Of a stretch of 64,000 nt of DNA, positions 52,601-60,534 are shown piece after piece (positions within the stretch are counted from its first letter, which is position 1; every line of letters starts with the position of its first letter). The position numbers and the translations under genes are program-made. The stretch comes from Giardia muris (Eukaryota > Fornicata > Diplomonadida > Hexamitidae), in the NCBI GenBank assembly GCA_006247105.1, contig CM016927.1, positions 868,001 through 932,000 of the forward strand. Reading direction: 5' to 3'. The notes beneath the pieces are model-generated. The model saw only the letters and a program-made list of their open reading frames with translations, did not search any database and was not told the DNA's origin.

Positions 52601-55600
52601 AAGCCGTGACCAAAAAGAAGGGCGGCGCCAGCCGCCTTTGAACTGTGCATCGTGGGCCGGAGCGAGTGATGAGTGGGAGGCGATCGGCTTTGTCCGTATG
52701 ATGGTGAACTATGTGCTGGATGATGTCGCCTTCAGGAGGCAAGTATGGCGAAATCTGCTTGACTTGGGTCCCTGGTTCGTTAGCCTTTTGAAGGAGGGCA
52801 TCTGTGACACGTTTCTGTGCAACTGTCTGTTCGAATAGCGTCGGCCCCGCGGTTGGCGTTAACGATCGCCTCCTTGGAGTCCGCTTTTCCGGTGTTTCAA
52901 GGTCCTGAATGGTAAGCGTTTGTCGTAGGACATTATCAGTGCCACTCCCAGCAATGGACGAGCGACCCAATATCGGGTTGACGGTTGCCGTAGAACCCTC
53001 AGTCCGCGAGCCACTTGTTCGTAACGAGCGCAGGATACTTTGCCGTGTCTCCGCCAGAGATGTTGCAGCACGCATCGGACGATCTGGAGAGAGTGCACGG
53101 CTTGCAAGAGAGGCGATCGAGGCAAATTGTTCTTGAAGCACGCGTTGAGAGATCGGAACTTGTTGGCTGGCGCTTGGATCAGCGCTAGCACCCTCTACAG
53201 ATCGGATCGGCATTTCCCCACGAAGAATCCTATTCACGTGGCTATCTGCATGGACGGCTTGACGGCTAAGGGCGCGTCTGAACTCGCTCCGTCGATGTTG
53301 TTCTTGGAATTGTGCGTAGCCTTCAGAAATGGGGTCATCTAATCCTGATAAGAGGTCAAGGTTTCGAGACTCGCTCATCCCACTGATCTCCGGAGGCTCT
53401 GCCCGTCGGTAGTAATCCAAAGTCGCTGCAGCCGCCGAAGAATTTGGTGGGACGGTGAATTCGAAGGTTTCGGGTGGTCCAGCCTCGGAGATCGCGCCGG
53501 AGGGAATGGTGGCATCGAGAGCGCTTCGTTCTCCCGCCTCTTCTATGGCACTCTTTTCGTCCGTCAATTCCGTTGGAGCCAAGAGGGGGAGTACTGGGGC
53601 AGGCATCAATGCAAGGAGCCGAATGGGTTTGGTATGGCCAGTTCCCTTGATTCGTGTCAGCCCGCGGTAAGTCAGACGAAAGACGTCCATGCAGGTCTGT
53701 TTGACAACCCCCAAGACAAACTCCCGATCCGGGTTGAGGTCCAGAGGGAGTTTGAGGAGAACCACATCAAGGACTCGAAGGTCGTCGTATTGATTGATGA
53801 TATTAACGCGTGTGGCGCTCACCTTACTGCTGATCGATTCGATGGAGCTACGTTGAGGCCCTTTAGACTTTGACCTTCGAGGTGAATGCCCCGTAGTCGA
53901 GTCTAACGCCTTCTCGATGCGGGCCAAGTGGTCAAGCTTGTCCATTGTCCTAGCAAATCGCCCTCGAAGAACCCAGTATTCCTCTTGTAACGAGAGTGAC
54001 ATCTTTGCGATGGCGTAGAGAGCATGATTCCGTGATCGATGAGGCTCTGTGACAACCGGGGTCGTTAGAAACACCCCCGCCTCCGTCGCCTGAGCCAATA
54101 ATGATGAGGGTAATGGCCCAACGTCCTTGTATGGCCCCTCAAATAGGGTCGTGTTCGCGAGGACATTCACGATTGTCAGGACACTATTGCCATCAAGGAG
54201 AAGGACATGCCCGGAGCTCTGTCGCCGTTGTGACTCCGTTGCAGTGTCGATCCGAAGCCCCTCCTCAGGCTTCTCAATGGCTGAATCCTTACGTCTACTC
54301 ACAGATGATCCTATGCTTGGCCCTTTGCTTTTCACCATTGGAGTCGGATTCTCAGCACACTTCTGCTCCTCCCCGTATGTCAATTTCATCCGTTGTTCAT
54401 CGAGTGCAGCCCCAGCTTCTTCCATTGCATCGAGTAAACGTCCTGAGCCTTCCAATTGTGCTCGGTATTGCTTTGCAAGCTTTGCCGCCTCCGGACGAGC
54501 CGAAAGGAGATCTTCGCAATCGAAGACGGGACGTTGAGGACAATGCACTGCCCGAGTGAAGGCGGTCGCACGCGGATTGACGCGGGACATGAAGCGCTTC
54601 CCGGTGATCGCCATAAGGCCACGTGCGGTCCCGTCAGCCGCGACGACGACAATGGCCGAATCTTCTGGCAACGCGCAGATTGAGATTATCGCATCGTTAG
54701 CGACTCCACGTAAGCGGCTCCGATACGTGACGCAATTGTTCAGGATGTGAAGGACATGGACGTTCCCGACCGAATCACCAACGTATAGAGTCGCGTTGTC
54801 CGGATCTAGAGCGAGGGCAGTCGGGGTGATCGCTTGAGTAAGGACGGGGTTGACGGCGTAGCCTTGAGGTACACGCGCCTCTCCGGACTTAGTCACAGAT
54901 AAAGAGCGAGTTTTTAGTCCTTCCCGAGACTGCATACCGGTATCGAGTCGAGAGACGGACCGTGCACGAAGCCCTACGGATCTGGACCCTTCCTTACTAT
55001 GGGGCTGGCTAGACTCCGGTGCGACGAACTCATCTGCATGAATCCGACAGTCGAAGATCTCCAATGTGCAATCCCGATGGATTGGCTCCTTCAGACTGAA
55101 GCCGAGCCGGTATGTCGTGAAGTGCCTAATCTTGTCGAGTTGAGCGTAGCCTAAAAAGATATGGGCCAGTCGAGTAAAGACTGGGTATGTCGTGCCTGCA
55201 AGCGGTTTAGGTCCTCCCGGGCGATAGCAACTAATATAGCCGTCGGCCGACAAGACAACCAAGTACTGCGCGACGAACGTCACACGAGTGATCGAGCGGC
55301 TAAAGTCTGCCAGGTCCTGCACCAATCGCGTCAGTCTAATACTCGTAGAAACATCGGGATAAAGAGCGTGTCCGTCGGGCCCTAGGGGCTGCACGGTGTA
55401 CGCGTGCCGCGTCAGCACCTCGTTGTCGCCGTGCTTCGCGAACAGCTGGGCGAGGGCGGACTTTTTGGCACCCGTTCCACTGACATCAACGAAGTCCGTC
55501 AGGCTTGGGTCCCAGATCCGAACGCGGGCATCCGCGCCTCCCGAGACCAGCAGGCGATAGTAGGGCTGCCAATGGAGAGTCAGGACAGAGCCCTGGTGCG

Positions 55601-55784
55601 CGGCGTAGACGACTACGCGGGCCAGAGGGGATGGCTCGTACCGTAGGTCCCACGCGGCAATCGCGCCGTTCGAGAGCCCGAAGAAGACGATTCCCAGCTC
55701 GTTCGCCGATGTAAGGGCCGTGATCGTCACGGCATGCGCGCCCAGGCGTCTGTAGAAGAATGAATTGACGTAGACCAGCTCCAT
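49653..55784 (-). CDS. large WD-repeat protein
   Basis: A 2043-residue protein. The N-terminus has clear WD40 blades (GLSNGAIAAWDLRYEP; LLVSGGADARVRIWDPS, about 30-95). Further propeller-like blades occur at about 330-400, about 1080-1110 (LVTASLDLQLYSWDARI), about 1460-1560 (GHAEAVTCLCTILTEQGCLA) and near 1960. Long helical or disordered charged linkers lie between, for example about 460-520 and 1170-1230 (RSAQLREIAKRVDKERKRKE). Big multi-propeller WD proteins of this plan often belong to flagellar or intraflagellar structures (for example the WDR49/WDR64 group), but I see no family-defining motif. The ATG follows directly on the stop of the upstream gene (TAAATG). Confidence 0.85.
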   Translation of the reverse strand: MELVYVNSFFYRRLGAHAVTITALTSANELGIVFFGLSNGAIAAWDLRYEPSPLARVVVYAAHQGSVLTLHWQPYYRLLVSGGADARVRIWDPSLTDFVDVSGTGAKKSALAQLFAKHGDNEVLTRHAYTVQPLGPDGHALYPDVSTSIRLTRLVQDLADFSRSITRVTFVAQYLVVLSADGYISCYRPGGPKPLAGTTYPVFTRLAHIFLGYAQLDKIRHFTTYRLGFSLKEPIHRDCTLEIFDCRIHADEFVAPESSQPHSKEGSRSVGLRARSVSRLDTGMQSREGLKTRSLSVTKSGEARVPQGYAVNPVLTQAITPTALALDPDNATLYVGDSVGNVHVLHILNNCVTYRSRLRGVANDAIISICALPEDSAIVVVAADGTARGLMAITGKRFMSRVNPRATAFTRAVHCPQRPVFDCEDLLSARPEAAKLAKQYRAQLEGSGRLLDAMEEAGAALDEQRMKLTYGEEQKCAENPTPMVKSKGPSIGSSVSRRKDSAIEKPEEGLRIDTATESQRRQSSGHVLLLDGNSVLTIVNVLANTTLFEGPYKDVGPLPSSLLAQATEAGVFLTTPVVTEPHRSRNHALYAIAKMSLSLQEEYWVLRGRFARTMDKLDHLARIEKALDSTTGHSPRRSKSKGPQRSSIESISSKVSATRVNIINQYDDLRVLDVVLLKLPLDLNPDREFVLGVVKQTCMDVFRLTYRGLTRIKGTGHTKPIRLLALMPAPVLPLLAPTELTDEKSAIEEAGERSALDATIPSGAISEAGPPETFEFTVPPNSSAAAATLDYYRRAEPPEISGMSESRNLDLLSGLDDPISEGYAQFQEQHRRSEFRRALSRQAVHADSHVNRILRGEMPIRSVEGASADPSASQQVPISQRVLQEQFASIASLASRALSPDRPMRAATSLAETRQSILRSLRTSGSRTEGSTATVNPILGRSSIAGSGTDNVLRQTLTIQDLETPEKRTPRRRSLTPTAGPTLFEQTVAQKRVTDALLQKANEPGTQVKQISPYLPPEGDIIQHIVHHHTDKADRLPLITRSGPRCTVQRRLAPPFFLVTASLDLQLYSWDARIVTRPYHHYLLDFDTLKYSRILNLASITGVVLDASSVLLHKYLVEAATTAARSAATDITSSYAFSMIQNTSLSRLLLGQSRNEEREATGQQVIEQTALSMRKESDERSAQLREIAKRVDKERKRKEAETRNEELFTRLQHGLSTTGKQFASTSQGLTGNSRAGNYTNYHVDESEMRARLLRLGKSGVLNKEATDALVKQTPVEIRFKRRTEQNLSFLDADRYYILHPDAIALATLAGEPVHRHGNLGISPYSSSHSMTLYGLVKQASMTPDCLVCDWSSLNLGQNEGRVREVAVAQAAGVNFENIVNEEREQAQQQISQQISFEIRRIAELPQASVFCMVEPFSFLIIGHEDGSLTSIQMDVKVNPRGESKGTTKNILRDKRTSIFRVLAGHAEAVTCLCTILTEQGCLAVSAGVDGSLLMLAYNGAEDFRFQYVGWTRFRVPGTKAETDNNISKVLMKTSRVEENTPTDPSNKLVEEASRIPEAIEFLQGTKGFLIIGTNLRNIYLLPLPLQYNSAPILFFQTDSFMKSYRAQICTRRGETRHDREKEEAFDSVHSLQSMHYSGDTLVLVLESGYVLRFDGVSLYFRHLQNFLATGRHALSVDERDHYFSRIVALKGTTRTVLEFGFRKKSESPPEDTFLDRGFIPAPPVSQYYPGLFETYLPLFPFKLIPTEVISVYSITTRRPIPADNILELERRAQTLECVDNPITCLYVCYPVNYDEFCAAAADEAQGGRESVRTHRYHIPEDVLRSYGCYYSGASLKTAEVSNLLIIDGEPLRRPVSKILDAGQRFYDGSSGRWRPLVESEQEEQTKPQLEAQPSTGAIAPTRRPPSILQKTRTTSLRYVDTDTTSQTGSKVAQALSNPTSLKTRQATIEALQPLAATGPLFYFTGYASGHLRIIGREGAVIHEATYDSPVTSVRMIQADPVGLRILLDTMPQNRPTILATFWVGLEDGRLMMARCDSLVVSWK

Positions 55785-57491
55785 TTATCCGTGAGTTCGG
55801 TCGATGAGGACGACGCTTCTGCTCGCCCCGAGCACCAGGGTGCTTCCTCGCACGACCTCCAGGGTCCCTGGCGACTCGAGGGCGGCCGGGAGGGGTAGAG
55901 TATGGATGAGTAAACGTTGTCCTCTGGTCCACGAGAAAAGCCTGTTCTGTTCCCGTGTCCTCCCAAGGGGTGGGAGATTGGGCACCGTGCGATCGTCCTC
56001 GAACAGGAGTCCAGCACACGTCTCCTGGAAGACGTGCAACTCGTCGCAAAGATCATATCCATCGTACTCTCTGACGAAGGGGGATGTCAGAACATAAAGG
56101 CTCTCCCCAAGGAAGCACAGGCCTGCGACGAGATCGATGCAACAGATGACAGCCAGCAGTGCGGGTGCTTCTGTGTCCACGACGCAAACGGTTGTCGGAT
56201 ACTCGACCCCAACACAGGCGAGGAGGCCACCATTAGCCGAGAAACATGCCCGTGAGAGAAGACCGGACCGTGCGTTCCGTTTCAGGTAGGTCTCGATCTT
56301 CAATAACTTCGGTAGCTGGAATGACATCGCCTGGGCCTCATACTGTGCGCCAAGCCATTGAATAGTCGTCCGGACGAAGAGCGAAGCTGTCTCCAACTCC
56401 GTATCCGTATCCACATCTATATCTTGCCTGTTGTCAGGCATATCAAAATCGTCGGGGTCATTCGCCTCTACAAGGTAACGGCATTCGACTAGGACGGCAT
56501 CGGCATCCGAGATACAGTCCGGAAGGCCGTTAACGAAGACGCGCTCCTGTAAGCTCGAGTTCAGAAGGACAAGTTGTGTGTTGGCAAAGAGGATGGCCAC
56601 GGTCTTCGTCGGGGAGTACACGGCCAGAGACGTCATTGGAAGGATCAAAGTGCGCGAGAGAGCTGGATTGAACTGATATAACTCGCGCCGCTCATACTTC
56701 GTCAGCTGCGAGTTTCCTTGTGTGCTGACGACGAGGCGGTAGACGGTGCAGCCAAATAGATCTGCAATCAGATAATCTCTTCGTCCAAGGCGTAACATAG
56801 TTGTGGGATCAAACGGACTACTTGGAAGCGGGACAATGACCCCAATGTTGTTCCCTGTTCCGATGACGTTCAACCGCGGCTTATGCAGATAGTTTGTTAC
56901 AAAGGCCGTCAATGACGCCTCAAAAGAGATGAGAAATGGCCGTGTTGGACCATGAATGGCTCTTTGTATAAACGATGGCCTACCCAAGGTGCGTTCGCGT
57001 CTCTCCACGCCATCCTGAATGAAATGAACACCATGTGGGCGAGCAGAACCGCTTCGACTCAAACGAGGCTTCCATTCCCGTAAGAAGTTGAGCTCGATAA
57101 CCTCGGCAGTGACATCTGTGACCACTAGAAGGGTGGGGGACGAGGTGAAGTAGGCGGCACGCACTGGGACGTTCTCAAAGATGACTGGCAAATGATGTTG
57201 AGTGAGTTCAAGACATGGAAGAGGTTCGAGTGGGTTTGAACAAGGTCCATCAAGGAATAGGACGTGTACGGTTGAATCACCCGGTATATGGAAGAGGACA
57301 TACTGTCCGCACCGGGAGAAGTCCAAAAGGAGCGGTTGCGACGAGGGGAGGGTAAATAGACGACGAATTGTCAGGTCTGCGTCGAGCCGCCGGACGCACA
57401 AGGTCTGATCATACCGATAGGCGATCTGCTGTCCGTCATGCGAGACCTTCGCGGGCCCCGTGACCGAGAGCGTCGTGCACGCCAGTGCCAT
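55785..57491 (-). CDS. beta-propeller protein, possibly WRAP73/WDR8-like
   Basis: A 568-residue, beta-rich protein with blade-like repeats but few canonical WD pairs. The opening (VTGPAKVSHDGQQIAYRYDQ) followed by LLLDFSRCGQYVLFHIPGDS is similar in plan to WRAP73/WDR8, a centrosome-associated propeller protein. A later blade (LLSRACFSANGGLLACVGVE) supports a seven-blade fold. An acidic Asp/Glu loop lies at about 350-370. The family suggestion is weak; a propeller is likely. Start lead gaatcctgaATG. The stop TAA is immediately followed by the ATG of the next gene. Confidence 0.75.
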   Translation of the reverse strand: MALACTTLSVTGPAKVSHDGQQIAYRYDQTLCVRRLDADLTIRRLFTLPSSQPLLLDFSRCGQYVLFHIPGDSTVHVLFLDGPCSNPLEPLPCLELTQHHLPVIFENVPVRAAYFTSSPTLLVVTDVTAEVIELNFLREWKPRLSRSGSARPHGVHFIQDGVERRERTLGRPSFIQRAIHGPTRPFLISFEASLTAFVTNYLHKPRLNVIGTGNNIGVIVPLPSSPFDPTTMLRLGRRDYLIADLFGCTVYRLVVSTQGNSQLTKYERRELYQFNPALSRTLILPMTSLAVYSPTKTVAILFANTQLVLLNSSLQERVFVNGLPDCISDADAVLVECRYLVEANDPDDFDMPDNRQDIDVDTDTELETASLFVRTTIQWLGAQYEAQAMSFQLPKLLKIETYLKRNARSGLLSRACFSANGGLLACVGVEYPTTVCVVDTEAPALLAVICCIDLVAGLCFLGESLYVLTSPFVREYDGYDLCDELHVFQETCAGLLFEDDRTVPNLPPLGRTREQNRLFSWTRGQRLLIHTLPLPAALESPGTLEVVRGSTLVLGASRSVVLIDRTHG

Positions 57492-57510
57492 TCAGGATTC
57501 GGGTTTTTCG

Positions 57511-57517
57511 ATTTACT
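57511..57517 (-). terminator. polyadenylation signal of uS7 gene
   Basis: AGTAAAT on the minus strand, 27 bases after the uS7 stop and 20 bases before the next start codon; matches AGTRAAY. Confidence 0.6.
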
Positions 57518-57543
57518 CCGAACTCCGAGTTGGGCAAGTGGAC

Positions 57544-58116
57544 TTAGCGGTTCGAGACGGCGACGCGTTCGACGGAGTTGCGCTGAGTGACGGCGTAGGA
57601 CTTGTCGGCGCCGGCAGCGCAATTCATGATCTCGTCGGCGAGGCACTCCGAGAAGGGCCTGACCTTACGGAAGGCCGCACGACGCGCCCCCATCGCGATG
57701 TTATATAGTGCGATGTTGACACGGCGCAGAGGGGAGACGTCGACAGATTGCCTACGGACCTGGCTCCCGCGTCCGATACGGCACGAGTCTTCGCGCGGCC
57801 CGGCGTTGGCGATCGCCTCGACAAGGACCTGGATCGGATTCTTTCCCGTGTACAGGTTGACCAGCTCGAACGCCTCCGAGACCGTCTTGACGGCCATCAG
57901 CTTCTTCCCGGAGTTGCGCCCGTGCATCATGAGGGTGTTGGTGAGGCGCTCGACGATCGGGCAAGACGCCTTGTGGAAGCGACGGACAGACCAGCGGCCC
58001 GCAGAGTGCGGGATAAAGCCGTGGTTCTCGATCGCGATGTAATCTCGGAGCGTCTCGTCGGGACACTCAATCTCCTGAAGCGGCCACTTCTGGAAGACCT
58101 TCACCTCCAAATCCAT
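57544..58116 (-). CDS. RPS5: 40S ribosomal protein S5 (uS7)
   Basis: The 190-residue protein is uS7 by its highly conserved C-terminal half: CPIVERLTNTLMMHGRNSGK, NPIQVLVEAIANAGPREDSC, GSQVRRQSVDVSPLRRVN, and the last residues NSVERVAVSNR. It binds the head of the small subunit near the mRNA exit and contacts E-site tRNA. Length matches eukaryotic uS7 without the long N-terminal extension of animals. Divergent from the gene at 58185 with 68 bp between; followed by a consensus AGTAAAT signal. Confidence 0.98.
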   Translation of the reverse strand: MDLEVKVFQKWPLQEIECPDETLRDYIAIENHGFIPHSAGRWSVRRFHKASCPIVERLTNTLMMHGRNSGKKLMAVKTVSEAFELVNLYTGKNPIQVLVEAIANAGPREDSCRIGRGSQVRRQSVDVSPLRRVNIALYNIAMGARRAAFRKVRPFSECLADEIMNCAAGADKSYAVTQRNSVERVAVSNR

Positions 58117-58184
58117 CTGACTCGCTCAATCAGTCGGCACCATGTGAAAAACTCCGAGAATCGAAATCAAATTGCCTGAAAAAG
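58117..58184. promoter_or_regulatory. 68-bp divergent promoter interval
   Basis: Between the starts of uS7 (minus) and the gene at 58185 (plus). The plus side is A/T-rich (cgaaatcaaattgcctgaaaaag), an A-rich initiator. It is the longest divergent gap of the window apart from the one at 63743. Confidence 0.5.
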
Positions 58185-59741
58185 ATGGGTCAAGCGCCGT
58201 CGAGCCCCGCGCCGCCCCCGGCGCTCCAGCTCCCCGTCCCGAGCGTCCGCTTCGCCACGCCCGGGGCCTCCACCTGCTCCTGGGCGGACATCGCCCGCTT
58301 CTGCTCCGTCGCCGCGCAGAAGAACATCCTCGGGCTCTTCGACACAAAGTATCGAGGCCGCCTCGTCCACTGGACGGGGATTCTGCTGAGCGTGGACTCG
58401 AACAACCACGCCGTCCTCTTTAAGATGTCTCCCACCATGGGCCAAGGGCCTAGCCCCGACCTTGCTCTACATTTCCCTCCCGATGTCAACGTTGCCGCCT
58501 TTGCCCCTCACATCCAGATGGCTGCGATGAAACGTATCGACTTCGTCGCTCGTTTACGTGCGATGCCGGGGCCGGTGATCGTTGCTGATTACGTGTCAGT
58601 TGGTGGCCCATTCTTAGGGGCTCATTCCCTCCCTCCTGACGTTCTTTCCATCCTCCAGGCCATCCCGCCTGCCATCCCAGACGTTCCTACTCTCGAGCCT
58701 CAGTTGACTGTCGAGTATCCCATCGTTGCACTCGAGTGTTCCGTCCCTGCGCGTGCATTGCCTGAGGCCCTCTTTGCACGTCTTGCAAAGGTTCAGGGTA
58801 CGCTCAGCTGTCAGGTTTGCGCGTTGACACCCGCTGGGATCCAGGCCAAGTGTAATCCCCGAATTGACCAGAACCTACCTTTCGACATCACCGTCACTCT
58901 CAAGACTCCTCCGCCGCCGGACTTGAAGCCGGGAGCGGTTTGCACGTTCACCGGCGCTTACACGTCGATCATGACCCCACGCAACCCCCAGAAGGGTTTC
59001 GCTTTCGAGGCACAGACCGTAAGAGTTCACGGACCCGGCGAGACCCTCGACAAGCTCGCCGGTCCCGCAGGGACGACCTACTATGCCGGTCCCGACGAGG
59101 AAAATCTGAAGCGTATTCGTGCTCAAGCAGATGCCGATGGTGCCGCCCACAAGACCATTCGGGCTAACATTGGGAGCACCTCTGCGACACCCGCGACGCC
59201 TGCAACGGCCCCGACATCCGCCGCACCCCCTGCTCCCAGTGCCGAGCCTCTGAAGCCCGAGACTACACCTGTGCCTGCACCTGAGGCGGAGGTCGAGGCG
59301 GAGAAGCCAGTTGAGGAGGCTCCAGGGATCGAGGAGCCGGACTCGGATGTGCGTGGGAAAGACCCGCTCGAGGTTGCATTGAAGTTGATGCAGGCGGCGC
59401 CAGAGGCGTCCTACACCGCGAGGGGTAACATTCTGGAGACCGACACTTTCGATGCTGATGACCCTGTTGCTCGTATGGCGCGTCTGCGTCTTGGGGGCTT
59501 CAATGCGGAAGCCTTTGCGTCATCGGCCGACAAGTACCTTGGGGAGCTGGATCGCCTCACCGGAAAGAGCAGCGGGACGACAGGAGATACATACGACGTC
59601 GGGGAGTACGATGTTGGAAGCTACGACCAGGGTGGAGACTACGGGAACTATGGGAACTACGGGAGCTACGGCGATTCGTATGGCGGCTCGTATGGTGGCG
59701 ACTACTCGGGTGGCTATTCTGGTGGCTACACGAGCTGGTAA
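58185..59741 (+). CDS. N-myristoylation-candidate protein with Tyr/Gly-rich tail, unknown
   Basis: The 518-residue protein starts MGQAPSSP, with Gly2 and small residues at 5-6, which fits an N-myristoylation signal. Residues 30-370 contain beta-rich folded segments (VHWTGILLSVDSNNHAVLFK; AVCTFTGAYTSIMTP), perhaps OB-like, then a Pro/Ala/Glu linker (about 325-390). The last 50 residues are a low-complexity tail of YG, GNYG and GGSYGG units. Such tails are often prion-like and promote condensates or bind RNA. No enzyme motif is seen. Start lead cctgaaaaagATG is very good. Hop2 follows after 59 bases. Confidence 0.88.
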   Translation: MGQAPSSPAPPPALQLPVPSVRFATPGASTCSWADIARFCSVAAQKNILGLFDTKYRGRLVHWTGILLSVDSNNHAVLFKMSPTMGQGPSPDLALHFPPDVNVAAFAPHIQMAAMKRIDFVARLRAMPGPVIVADYVSVGGPFLGAHSLPPDVLSILQAIPPAIPDVPTLEPQLTVEYPIVALECSVPARALPEALFARLAKVQGTLSCQVCALTPAGIQAKCNPRIDQNLPFDITVTLKTPPPPDLKPGAVCTFTGAYTSIMTPRNPQKGFAFEAQTVRVHGPGETLDKLAGPAGTTYYAGPDEENLKRIRAQADADGAAHKTIRANIGSTSATPATPATAPTSAAPPAPSAEPLKPETTPVPAPEAEVEAEKPVEEAPGIEEPDSDVRGKDPLEVALKLMQAAPEASYTARGNILETDTFDADDPVARMARLRLGGFNAEAFASSADKYLGELDRLTGKSSGTTGDTYDVGEYDVGSYDQGGDYGNYGNYGSYGDSYGGSYGGDYSGGYSGGYTSW

Positions 59742-59800
59742 TTGCCGTCGATATGGTAGAACGAGGTGCGTTGCGTCAGGTGACGCAATCGGAAATGTAA

Positions 59801-60499
59801 ATGGCAGCGGCCAAGGAGGTCTTCGCTGCGGTTCGGGACTTGATGAAGTCGACGAACCGGCCGCAGAACGTGCAAACGGCGCTCAATAACACCGGGAGCC
59901 GCTTTGGGAAGACGGCGATTCAGAAGGCACTCGACGAGCTGGTCGCTCAGAACGAGTGCATCTACACGGAGATCGGGAAAACGGGGAAGCTATACCTTTG
60001 GAACCAGGCGCTCCTTCCCGTCCTTAGCGACGCCGAATTGATGGCGATTGGAGCGGAGATCGCGACGTTACGCGAAGAACATGACCGTCTTCTCCAACAG
60101 AAGACGACACTCGAAATACAACAACGACGTCTTGGGGCAAGCTTGCCAACGGAGACTCTTCTGGAGGAGGTTGAACGTCTAGAGGCAGAGGTCAAGGAGA
60201 ATACTGACAAGCTCAAGCTGATCGACTCTGCTGGTGCTGGGATCTCGGACGCCGACATGCTCACATATCAGAAGCAATACCGAGACGCACTGATGGCATG
60301 GCAGACCCGACGGACGCGTTGCATGGAGTTCATCGAGAACATGTCTGAAGGTCTTGATGTCAAACCAATGAAGCTTCTGGACCAGCTTGGACTTGAGCCG
60401 GGTCTACCAGCGTCCGCCATTGCAGAGATGAAGCGGACTCAGCCACCCCAGAACGTGACTGCAACAGACATCCGACGCGCCCGAGCAGCCAAGGCATAA
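59801..60499 (+). CDS. HOP2: Hop2-like meiotic recombination protein
   Basis: The 232-residue protein matches Hop2/TBPIP. An N-terminal winged helix (RPQNVQTALNNTGSRFGKTA; LDELVAQNECIYTEIGKTGK, about 17-70) is followed by a Leu-zipper coiled coil (about 80-160). A helical C-terminal part then contains YQKQYRDALMAWQTRRTRCM and MSEGLDVKPMKLLDQLGLE. In other eukaryotes it pairs with Mnd1 to help Dmc1/Rad51 capture DNA during meiotic strand exchange. Giardia is known to keep Hop2 and Mnd1. Length is normal. Start lead cggaaatgtaaATG; a consensus AGTGAAC signal follows the stop. Confidence 0.93.
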   Translation: MAAAKEVFAAVRDLMKSTNRPQNVQTALNNTGSRFGKTAIQKALDELVAQNECIYTEIGKTGKLYLWNQALLPVLSDAELMAIGAEIATLREEHDRLLQQKTTLEIQQRRLGASLPTETLLEEVERLEAEVKENTDKLKLIDSAGAGISDADMLTYQKQYRDALMAWQTRRTRCMEFIENMSEGLDVKPMKLLDQLGLEPGLPASAIAEMKRTQPPQNVTATDIRRARAAKA

Positions 60500-60507
60500 T
60501 GATGATC

Positions 60508-60514
60508 AAGTGAA
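60508..60514 (+). terminator. polyadenylation signal of HOP2
   Basis: AGTGAAC, exact match to AGTRAAY, 9 bases after the stop. The convergent gene's stop is 21 bases further on. Confidence 0.65.
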
Positions 60515-60534
60515 CGTCCGAGATAGGCGTCTCT

